Assembly: GCF_013166655.1 (NCBI RefSeq)
Contig: NZ_JABKCA010000009.1
Location: forward strand, 1 to 64,000
Source of the DNA: Lentimicrobium sp. L6
GTDB lineage: Bacteria; Bacteroidota; Bacteroidia; Bacteroidales; UBA12170
Direction of reading: 5' to 3'
DNA length: 64,000 nucleotides
Shown here: positions 56,717-64,000 of the stretch, piece by piece
How positions within the stretch are numbered: position 1 is the stretch's first letter
Layout of the letters: every line of letters starts with the position of its first letter
Translations under genes and position numbers: made by a program
Notes under the pieces: model-generated
Database searches by the model: none
The model's input: the letters and a program-made list of their open reading frames with translations, nothing else
Told to the model about the DNA's origin: nothing

Positions 56717-59700
56717 TTATTTTTTCGTTTTGCTATCTTTTTCTGCTATTAATTTATCTCCACCTAATAAATCATAAGAGATAGGACTAGCTGTGAAAAG
56801 AGAAGAGTATGTACCTACTAGAACCCCTACAAGAAGAGCAAAGGTAAATCCTCTAATAATTTCACCACCAAAGATAAAGATAGCCAATAATACTAATAAT
56901 GTAGTACCAGAAGTATTAATGGTACGAGCTAAAGTACTATTCAAGGCATCGTTAATATTATCTTTGAGAGGAGTCTTTTTGTGTAGTCCAACGAACTCAC
57001 GAATACGGTCAAAGATAATTACGGTATCGTTAATTGAGTAACCAATGATAGTAAGAATCGCCGCGATGAATGCTTGGTCCATTTCCATACTAAATGGTAG
57101 TAATCCCCAGAACATAGAGAATATACCTAAAGTAATAATAGTATCGTGGAAAAGAGCAGCAACACCACCTAGACCATATTGCCATTTCTTAAATCTGATA
57201 GCAATATATCCGAAGATAATGATTAATGAGAAGATAATAGCCATGAATGCTCCACGGATAATCTCATCAACAATAGTAGGTCCTACTTTTTGAGAACTTA
57301 AAATACCTACCATTTGTTCACTATCAGTATCACCTGCAAATTGTGCATATGTAATTTCGTGCCCAATAAATCCTTTTAAAGCTGTATATAATTTGTTCTG
57401 AATAATTTCATCAACGTTGTCACTGTTATCATCAATTAAATATTGAGTAGTAATCTTAACTTGGCTATCAGCACCGAATGTTTTAACTTCTGGAGTTTGT
57501 TCAAACTCTGTAGCTAAAGATTCGCGAATGTCAGTTGTGTTTACTGATTGGTCGAAACGCACGATATAAGTTCTACCTCCAGCAAAATCAACACCATAAC
57601 TTAATCCACGTACTCCTAATGAACCAATACTTAATACAATTAAGATACCAGAAATAACATATGCAATTTTTCTTTTAGCTAAGAAGTCAATCTTAGTATT
57701 CTTAAGGAAGTCTTTAGTTGCTTTAGTACTGAACTTAACCACTTGGTTTTTATCTAATAAATTAGCAAAAACAATTCGAGTGATAAAGATTGCTGAGAAT
57801 AAAGACGCAAAGATACCAATGATAAGAGTGGTTGCGAAACCTTGAATAGGACCAGAACCAAATGTATATAAAACAAAAGCAGTAAGCAATGTGGTTACGT
57901 TACCATCAATGATCGCAGAATAAGCATTTTTATATCCATCTGTGATAGCTAAACGAATTCCTTTTCCAAGATTTACCTCTTCTTTAATACGTTCGAAGAT
58001 AATCACGTTCGCATCCACAGCCATACCAATTGTTAGAACAATACCGGCAATACCAGGAAGTGTTAATACTGCTCCAAGAGAAGCCAAAACCCCGAAGATG
58101 AATAGAAGATTAATGATTAGGGCTAAATCCGCTACCCAACCAGCTCTGCTATAAAAGAAAATCATATAAGCCAATACAAGCATAAAGGCAATCACGAATG
58201 ACCAAAGACCCGAGCTAATAGCTTCTTGACCTAAAGAAGGACCTACTACTTCTTCCTGAACAATACGAGCAGGAGCAGGTAATTTACCAGCTTTAAGAAT
58301 GTTTGCAATATCCTGTGCTTCATCTACTGTCATTCCACCACCAGAGATAGAAGAGCGTCCACCCGCGATTTCAGAATTAACATTAGGGAAACTATAAATA
58401 AATCCGTCAAGCGCAATTGCAATCTGACGTCCAATATTTTCACCAGTTAATCTTTTCCATGTTAAAGCACCTTCAGCATTCATACTCATTGAAACTTCAA
58501 CTTGTCCGGTTGGACTAAAGTCTTGAGAAGCATCAACAATTACGTCACCACCAAGAGCAGGTTCTCCATCGCGAGATGTTACTTTAATAGCAACCAATCG
58601 GTGAATGTCAGAACCTTTTTCAACTGGATTGATAGTCCACATGAAACGTACATTATTTGGGAAAATGCTTTTTGTCATTTTCAACATGGCGTTTACACGA
58701 GAAGTATCTTTAACTGAAGCATAACCAACACTAGCACCTTTGGCAGGATAAACCTGACCAGAATTAGGGTCTTGTTGGAAGTTAGGCTGTAGATATTCGT
58801 AAATTGGATTGTTTTCGTAGAACTGATTTGCAGCTAATTCTTCGTCAATAGCTGTTGTATCTGATTCAATCTCGTCCATTAAAGAATTACCTTCAGCAGC
58901 ATCAGCAGTGGCTGTTTCAACCTCAGCAGCTGTTTCAGCTGCAGTTTCTTCATTAACGATTTCGGCAGCTTTATCTTCAGCTACTTTTTCTAAAACTTTA
59001 TTAGCAGCATTCTTTTGGGCTAATGTTTGGTTAGCTTGAGCAAAATAAGCAACTACTTCAGAAAATTCCCAAGTTTCCCAGAACTCTAGTTGAGCAGTAC
59101 CCTGAAGAAGTTTTCTTACACGGTCTGGATCTTTAATGCCAGGAAGTTCAACTAAGATACGGCCTTTGGTTGCTAATTGCTGGATATTAGGTTGAGAAAC
59201 ACCGAATCTGTTGATACGAGTGTTTAAGATGTTGAAAGTACGGTCGATTGCACCGTCAACTTCACCTTCTAAAACAGCAAATACTTCGTCGTTAGTTGAG
59301 TTATAATTGATTTTGTCTTTTAAATCAATTGTACTAAATACTGTAGCAAGGCTAAAGTTTGGATCTACTTCGTTAATAGATTGACGAAATAAATTCAAGA
59401 AAGCGTCATCAGTACTTTTTTGCATTTCACGAGCCATATCAATGGCTTTTCTAAAAGTAACGTTTTTACTTTTACCCGATAAAGCAACAATGATGTCTGG
59501 AACAGAAACTTCTAAAGTTACGTTCATACCACCTTTAAGGTCAAGACCTAAGTTGATTTCTCTTTCTTTTACTTCCTTGTAGGTGTATTCTCTTATTAAA
59601 ATATTGAATACTACCTCGTTTTGTAGAGAGTCAAGGTAAAATTTCTCTCTTGCTTTTGAGATAGAATCAAAAAGCATCCCTTCTTTCAGGGCGTTCCCGT

Positions 59701-59857
59701 TTGCTAAAACATTTGCCATTTCAACGGCTTCTGGTGCGCTAGCGTATTCAACAGCATTGCTTTCAGCTTTTCTTGCGAAGAAGGTAAAAGACAACTGGAA
59801 TATACAAACTGCGGCAAAAACGATGGCAAATAGACGTATAGCTCCTTTGTTTTGCAT
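56717..59857 (-). CDS. secDF: SecD-SecF fusion protein translocase subunit
   Basis: A 1046-residue inner-membrane protein, the one-chain form usual in Bacteroidota. The SecD half has the first helix (IRLFAIVFAAVCIFQLSFTFF), the P1 domain (REINLGLDLKGGMNVTLEV, ILVELPGIKDPDRVRKLL), an Ala/Glu-rich insert (residues about 285-325, AAEIVNEETAAETAAEVETATADA), P1 second part, and the membrane motif GMAVDANVIIFERIKEE. The SecF half starts near residue 720 with GVDFAGGRTYIVRFD and has GYSINDTVIIFDRIRE. Both conserved Asp residues in the D-x-N-x-I-I-F segments are present. The protein uses proton motive force to pull preproteins across. It ends at a hairpin terminator. Confidence 0.97.
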   Translation of the reverse strand: MQNKGAIRLFAIVFAAVCIFQLSFTFFARKAESNAVEYASAPEAVEMANVLANGNALKEGMLFDSISKAREKFYLDSLQNEVVFNILIREYTYKEVKEREINLGLDLKGGMNVTLEVSVPDIIVALSGKSKNVTFRKAIDMAREMQKSTDDAFLNLFRQSINEVDPNFSLATVFSTIDLKDKINYNSTNDEVFAVLEGEVDGAIDRTFNILNTRINRFGVSQPNIQQLATKGRILVELPGIKDPDRVRKLLQGTAQLEFWETWEFSEVVAYFAQANQTLAQKNAANKVLEKVAEDKAAEIVNEETAAETAAEVETATADAAEGNSLMDEIESDTTAIDEELAANQFYENNPIYEYLQPNFQQDPNSGQVYPAKGASVGYASVKDTSRVNAMLKMTKSIFPNNVRFMWTINPVEKGSDIHRLVAIKVTSRDGEPALGGDVIVDASQDFSPTGQVEVSMSMNAEGALTWKRLTGENIGRQIAIALDGFIYSFPNVNSEIAGGRSSISGGGMTVDEAQDIANILKAGKLPAPARIVQEEVVGPSLGQEAISSGLWSFVIAFMLVLAYMIFFYSRAGWVADLALIINLLFIFGVLASLGAVLTLPGIAGIVLTIGMAVDANVIIFERIKEEVNLGKGIRLAITDGYKNAYSAIIDGNVTTLLTAFVLYTFGSGPIQGFATTLIIGIFASLFSAIFITRIVFANLLDKNQVVKFSTKATKDFLKNTKIDFLAKRKIAYVISGILIVLSIGSLGVRGLSYGVDFAGGRTYIVRFDQSVNTTDIRESLATEFEQTPEVKTFGADSQVKITTQYLIDDNSDNVDEIIQNKLYTALKGFIGHEITYAQFAGDTDSEQMVGILSSQKVGPTIVDEIIRGAFMAIIFSLIIIFGYIAIRFKKWQYGLGGVAALFHDTIITLGIFSMFWGLLPFSMEMDQAFIAAILTIIGYSINDTVIIFDRIREFVGLHKKTPLKDNINDALNSTLARTINTSGTTLLVLLAIFIFGGEIIRGFTFALLVGVLVGTYSSLFTASPISYDLLGGDKLIAEKDSKTKK

Positions 59858-59896
59858 GTGTTTAGAGTTTTATTATAATCCTAATTTTTCAAGGCG

Positions 59897-59925
59897 CAAA
59901 AATAGGATAATATTTTGTCTTTAAA
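59897..59925 (-). promoter_or_regulatory. Candidate promoter of secDF
   Basis: TATTTTTG on the minus strand (59904-59897) is an exact -7 box. TTTA at 59925-59922 may be the -33 element, 17 nt upstream. The leader would be about 35 nt. Confidence 0.5.
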
Positions 59926-60073
59926 AAATTAATTAGAGAAAGAAATTAACAGTGCTTAAAATGAGTGTGTTATTTGATTTTTAAAGGCTTGATTTGGGTC
60001 TTGATTCATTTTTTTTCGCTATTTTTTCTGTCGCTAACCTATGGTATGTGTATCTTGAGAATTAGTATTAAAA

Positions 60074-60101
60074 AATGCCGGAATTGAATTATTCCGGCAT
60101 T
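60074..60101 (-). terminator. Hairpin terminator after the T9SS-tail gene
   Basis: AATGCCGGAAT / ATTCCGGCATT with a 6-nt loop and a U run on the minus strand, 21 nt past the stop at 60122. Confidence 0.88.
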
Positions 60102-60121
60102 AAAAACTCAATATAATAATG

Positions 60122-61681
60122 CTATTTAAGTTTGATGATTTTTTGTTGGAAGCTTTGCTTGGTGTAAATACATTCTATGATTAAAATTTGATTTTGAAAT
60201 GGGTTTTTAATTATAGTTTCTGGCTCAGCTGCTGAGTTTTGCTGAGATAATAAGCGCCCATTAATATCAAAGATTTTGACCTGTTTCGTTTGGTTTTTAA
60301 GCACCCCTTTAGAATTGATATAGATTTGTTTATCCCATGAGTATATCTGAACATTTGATAGTTCAGAACCAAGGTCGTTGGTATTCACTGTTTGGTTGAT
60401 ATGAAGCAGAAACCTTAAAGATTCATCCTCTGGACTGCTCTGGAATTCAACACTGGAGAAATCTTCTATTGGATACCAAATTCCAGTGAGTAAATCCTCG
60501 AGTAGTAAATCTTTATCCCCAAATCCTTGGAATTCGACTAATGATAGTTCATGTGTTCCGGCTATTCCAGCTAAAAAATGTATAGGGATAATTTTTGCTG
60601 TTTCCAGAGGTTCCTCTATCATATTTATGCTTAATTGGTCCTCGTTTTGCACAGAATAAAATTGAGGAACTTCTTCGAAATGGAAGAGTTTTGAAACATC
60701 AATTCCATTATCAAAGTCATCGGAGGAATCCCATTGGTAACCTAGCCAAATCTCATCTTCTAGGGTGTCTTGTTTGACATGGAAAACCAAATAACTCACT
60801 TCGCTATCTATTGCATTTTCTGATTTGTAAAATTCGTTTGCGGCATGTCTTCTAGCTTGCTTGGGAATTGTAATGCTAGCCTCCTCCGTTCGTGTTTTAA
60901 TTAAAAACCCTTGTCCCATTGGAATAATCCCTTCTGTAAGTGAACCATAACCAGAAGAATTTCTATACCTGAATCTTCTTTTTCTACCATCATAAACCCA
61001 AACGCTGTGTTCCATATTAGATACTTCAATACTCTCATCGTCCCAATCAATGGCTGATGCGTAGGGATTGGCAATTAAATTGAAGCCTCTATGTTGATGT
61101 TGTAAAGCTGGAATTGAATTATGATCCAATTCAAGATCCTCGGCAAAAAGCTCACCTTGAAAACTTGGTGTTACTCCTTGGCTTGAACTGGAACCAATAT
61201 AATATCGATATCCTGCACCATTTATCAACTCATGGTTGCCGTCATTAATAATTTGATAATTTGAGGAGGCTTCATTAAAAGAATAGACTTGGGTAAAAGG
61301 GTCTCCTCCGAAATCTAATACTTCTCTGAGTTCACCAGTAACTGGAGCTCCAATAAAGTGTGTGCTTCGGTTTCTCATAAACCTGTTCACGGTAGCTGGA
61401 GCATTACCCATTTCTTGTATGAGAGAGCCTGTGTTGTCTAAATCCGAAGTGATGATAATACCTTGATAGCTATTCTCATTTGATAATTCTCCATCGATGC
61501 TTAACATACCTTCAATAATGACTGAGGCGTTATTTTGAATTTGTAAATCATTTTTTACAATAAGATGAGTTCCTTTTTTGAGCTTTAGTTTAGCTCCGTT
61601 TTTTATGACTCCATCGGCAGAGACGGTGCTCCAAAAGAGGAGTAGACTCATAGCCAAGAGGGTTTTTGTTGTGCTTTTCAT
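60122..61681 (-). CDS. Secreted protein with putative T9SS-type C-terminal domain
   Basis: A 519-residue protein with a signal peptide (LLAMSLLLFWSTVSA). The N-terminal region (residues about 25-110) has short strand repeats (IKNGAKLKLKKGTHLIVKNDLQIQNNASVIIEGMLSID) that look like a G8/beta-solenoid-like start, followed by a long beta-rich body with SLTEGIIPMGQGFLIKT. The last 75 residues (YSWDKQIYINSKGVLKNQTKQVKIFDINGRLL..IIKL) fit a type A sorting domain, although the classical PNP motif is not clear. It begins 14 nt after the YadA-head gene, so both are in one operon and both products are probably exported. Function unknown. Confidence 0.75.
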   Translation of the reverse strand: MKSTTKTLLAMSLLLFWSTVSADGVIKNGAKLKLKKGTHLIVKNDLQIQNNASVIIEGMLSIDGELSNENSYQGIIITSDLDNTGSLIQEMGNAPATVNRFMRNRSTHFIGAPVTGELREVLDFGGDPFTQVYSFNEASSNYQIINDGNHELINGAGYRYYIGSSSSQGVTPSFQGELFAEDLELDHNSIPALQHQHRGFNLIANPYASAIDWDDESIEVSNMEHSVWVYDGRKRRFRYRNSSGYGSLTEGIIPMGQGFLIKTRTEEASITIPKQARRHAANEFYKSENAIDSEVSYLVFHVKQDTLEDEIWLGYQWDSSDDFDNGIDVSKLFHFEEVPQFYSVQNEDQLSINMIEEPLETAKIIPIHFLAGIAGTHELSLVEFQGFGDKDLLLEDLLTGIWYPIEDFSSVEFQSSPEDESLRFLLHINQTVNTNDLGSELSNVQIYSWDKQIYINSKGVLKNQTKQVKIFDINGRLLSQQNSAAEPETIIKNPFQNQILIIECIYTKQSFQQKIIKLK

Positions 61682-61695
61682 GATGGCTCCTTTGT

Positions 61696-64000
61696 TTAGT
61701 AATTTAATGATTGGTACTCATATTCTAAAGTGACAGTTAGTACTCCAAGTCCTCCCCAATTAGTTTCCTCCGGTGTCGTAATCATCCCTCGAAATCGTAT
61801 AAAGTATACATAATCATTATCAATGGTAGGGTAATCAAAGTTATAAATGGAATAACTTGTTAACTCATTAGTATTGAAAGTAAAATTTGTCATACTTAGC
61901 TCGTCTCCTTCACCTATTAATTGAGTTGGCGTTTTTCGCATAAGTATGATATCAACATTTGTAGTAATACTGCCAGATATGTGAGTAGTCATTTTTGTGA
62001 TGGTCACATTCTGAGGGAGCTTCACAGGAGCATATAAATTAGCGTAGAGATAATCCACATAATGGGTTTCAATATATACTCCGCCGGCTCCGTAATTAAC
62101 AGTAACACCATAGTCCTCGTTAAATGAAGTTTGAAAATCTAAACCACTAAGTTGTAATTTCCCTGTTCTTACATTTTCGTAAGTTATGTTTTTGTTATCG
62201 CTGATAATGATATCATCGTGTGCTTCAATAGCCTTGTTTGCGATTATTTTCTCATTAGCAATTATATTTACACTCGTTTCTAGTTTATTATCATTAACCT
62301 TTAGAATATTGAAACTTCCATTTGCTACTTTAAATTCACCATTTACTTCTAATTGATTTTGATCAAAATCACCATAGACTAGAGGAAAGTAGGTATTGCT
62401 ATTATCGATATAAAGCTTGTTGCTTCCTGTTTCATTATAACCGGCTTGATATCCTAAAAATACATTCCCTGAAGAGTTTGAACCGTAACTTCCGAAACCA
62501 GCTTCATATCCAATAGCAGTATTATTTGAACCAGACCCCGTATTGTATAATGCTCCTGAACCCATGGCTGTATTTCGAACACCATTGGTGTTTAATTCCA
62601 TGCTCCCAGCTCCAAAAGCAGAGTTATGACTTCCGCTATTGTTAGAGAATAGAGACAGTTTACCAAAAGCAGTGTTGTTAGCGCCAATTTGGTTGGAATT
62701 CAGAGCAGAAATACCCACCGCTGTATTATTATTACTTCCATTGTCAGCTGCACCAATGGTTCCGATATAGATACTTGAATTATCGTTTTTAGCATCGCTT
62801 AAATCATCTATAGAATTGGCTCCTGATTCCGATGTTTCCCAGCTTGCTTTACCTTCTTCATCGGAAACTAAAACTTTTCCTGGACCAGGATTACCACCGG
62901 TGATTTTCAGGGTGCCATTAATTTCAACTTCATCGGTGCTAAAATCACCACCAATAAGAGGTGTTGAAGAGGAGGTGTTTTCTATATAAAGCTTGTTGCT
63001 TTCTGTTTCGTTATAACCCGCCTTCTGACCAATGAAAACACTTCCTGAGATATTGGTATTCTCGGTTCCTTTTCCTGCTTGATATCCTATTACTGTATTA
63101 TAATTTCCTAAGCTATTATGGTAAAGGGCAGAGCCACCAATGGCGATATTATTACTGCCTTGAGTGTTAGAATATAGGGATTTTAGACCCATGGCAGTGT
63201 TATTATCCCCGTAGGAATTATTCAGCATAGCTTCTTTACCAAAGGCATTGTTTCCGCTACCGCCTGTATTACTCATTAATGATTGATAACCAAGCGCGGT
63301 ATTGTAATTATTCACGGTTTCGTTTAGTCCTGAACTCTCACCAATAAAAACACTTGAGTATATGGTTTTTGCATCTTCAAGATCGTTTAGTTCATTAGGT
63401 CCAGAATTTTCAGATTCTTGCCAAGAGGCAAGTCCATTAGCATCCGAAACTAATACTTTTCCTTCTCCAGGATTTCCACCTGAAATACGAATCTGCTCAT
63501 TTACAGTAAGGTTTGTATTGATGATGGCACTATCATTCACTATTAAATTTTCATTTATAGTTAGATCTTTATTGATGATTCCGTTATTACTAACATTTAT
63601 ATCTTGATTGACATTGAGGCTATTTAGTGTATTGATATCACCGTAACTAGTTATTTCTTCTTGGACTGTAAGCTCATCTAGAATTGTTAATTCACCATTG
63701 ATCTTAACTTGATCTGTTTCGAAATCTCCGGCGATAAGTGGATTAGATGAGCTGGAATTTTCAATATACAGTTTGTTGCTGCCTTCTTCTTCCTTTCCGG
63801 CTTCATATCCAATAAAAACATTGCCTTCGCTGCTTTGTCCTGCATTTTGTCCAGCACCTGTTCCAATTGCGGTATTGTTATTTCCTGCTGTTTGCATCAA
63901 AAGGGCTCTGCTACCAATGGCTACATTTTCGGTTCCTGAAGTATTAATGGCCATTGCAGTAAAGCCTACCGCAGTATTATTTAAACCGACAGTATTGGAA
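61696..64000 (-). CDS. YadA-head-repeat surface protein, 5' end beyond the window edge
   Basis: The frame is open from the right edge: codons before the internal Met at 63954 read SNTVGLNNTAVGFTA, still within the repeat family, so the true start lies outside. More than 750 residues are in the window. Repeats of the YadA head / Hep_Hag type (NTAIGTGAG, NTAMGLKSLYSNTQGSNN, NTAFGKLSLFSNNSGSHN) alternate with modules of the form SNKLYIENSSSS-P-L-AGDF.. GGNPGEGKVLVSDA..ASW. The last 165 residues are a beta-rich domain (KLPQNVTITKMTTHISGSI, YVYFIRFRGMIT) with no peptidase S74 or visible T9SS tail. It is likely a fibrous surface or tail-fibre-like protein. It is co-transcribed with the T9SS-tail gene 14 nt downstream. 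Confidence 0.85.
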   Translation of the reverse strand, partial: SNTVGLNNTAVGFTAMAINTSGTENVAIGSRALLMQTAGNNNTAIGTGAGQNAGQSSEGNVFIGYEAGKEEEGSNKLYIENSSSSNPLIAGDFETDQVKINGELTILDELTVQEEITSYGDINTLNSLNVNQDINVSNNGIINKDLTINENLIVNDSAIINTNLTVNEQIRISGGNPGEGKVLVSDANGLASWQESENSGPNELNDLEDAKTIYSSVFIGESSGLNETVNNYNTALGYQSLMSNTGGSGNNAFGKEAMLNNSYGDNNTAMGLKSLYSNTQGSNNIAIGGSALYHNSLGNYNTVIGYQAGKGTENTNISGSVFIGQKAGYNETESNKLYIENTSSSTPLIGGDFSTDEVEINGTLKITGGNPGPGKVLVSDEEGKASWETSESGANSIDDLSDAKNDNSSIYIGTIGAADNGSNNNTAVGISALNSNQIGANNTAFGKLSLFSNNSGSHNSAFGAGSMELNTNGVRNTAMGSGALYNTGSGSNNTAIGYEAGFGSYGSNSSGNVFLGYQAGYNETGSNKLYIDNSNTYFPLVYGDFDQNQLEVNGEFKVANGSFNILKVNDNKLETSVNIIANEKIIANKAIEAHDDIIISDNKNITYENVRTGKLQLSGLDFQTSFNEDYGVTVNYGAGGVYIETHYVDYLYANLYAPVKLPQNVTITKMTTHISGSITTNVDIILMRKTPTQLIGEGDELSMTNFTFNTNELTSYSIYNFDYPTIDNDYVYFIRFRGMITTPEETNWGGLGVLTVTLEYEYQSLNY
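62380..64000 (-). repeat. Three DNA-level repeat modules within the YadA-head gene
   Basis: Near-identical blocks recur at about 62385-62470, 62960-63040 and 63720-63800 (common core ATATAAAGCTTGTTGCT or a one- to two-base variant), and linked blocks with CTTTTCCTGGACCAGGATT-type sequence at about 62875 and 63455. They encode the SNKLYIENSSSS and KVLVSD modules. They are coding repeats from internal duplication, not mobile elements. Confidence 0.8.

Overview
The window is AT-rich chromosomal DNA of a member of the Bacteroidota. The evidence is repeated: PKD, beta-helix and T9SS-type (Por secretion) C-terminal sorting modules; a SecDF fusion; a CarboxypepD_reg/DUF5686-type outer-membrane protein; a PorE-like OmpA protein; and promoters of the Bacteroidota type (-7 box TAnnTTTG) with little Shine-Dalgarno. 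The long export-type proteins and multi-sensor kinases suit a free-living, perhaps marine, member of the class Bacteroidia; I cannot place it further. I see no rRNA, tRNA, CRISPR array, transposase or prophage.

Layout. 1-6302: a giant secreted PKD protein cut by the left edge. 6610-9714: a secreted beta-helix protein with a T9SS tail. 10014-13643: a minus-strand operon (K/R-rich membrane protein, class II cyclic-nucleotide phosphodiesterase, PepD dipeptidase), divergent from a serine hydrolase, tandem UspA and HD-domain gene at 13779-16601. 16693-20707: a surface-glycan operon (acyltransferase and three glycosyltransferases). 20877-23548: an SGNH-esterase lipoprotein and a FadL/OmpP1 channel. 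23692-26850: a tricorn-like protease. 26986-29960: AI-2E family permease, YtxH protein, holin-like protein and radical SAM enzyme, tightly packed. 30115-33356: ligA, convergent with a receiver-histidine kinase hybrid.

33656-39993 is the most unusual block: four co-directional genes for an outer-membrane TolC-like channel with extra domains, a HlyD-like adaptor, a zinc-ribbon protein with a degenerate GGDEF domain, and a processive GT2 synthase. Together they look like a synthase-dependent exopolysaccharide assembly and export machine, controlled by a nucleotide-binding-like protein that cannot be a normal diguanylate cyclase. 40077-45838 holds a six-PAS soluble kinase and an NtrY/NtrC-like two-component pair. 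A candidate sigma-54 promoter and inverted repeats lie between ntrC and a divergent ABC exporter operon (46085-49503), so that operon may be its target.

49744-64000, all on the minus strand, carries envelope biogenesis and housekeeping: DUF5686 protein, PurM, PorE-like OmpA protein with a degenerate retropepsin domain, TatA, SecDF, and a two-gene unit of a YadA-head-repeat protein (cut by the right edge) and a T9SS-tail protein. Several hairpin terminators separate the units. All family assignments rest on motif reading, not on database searches.
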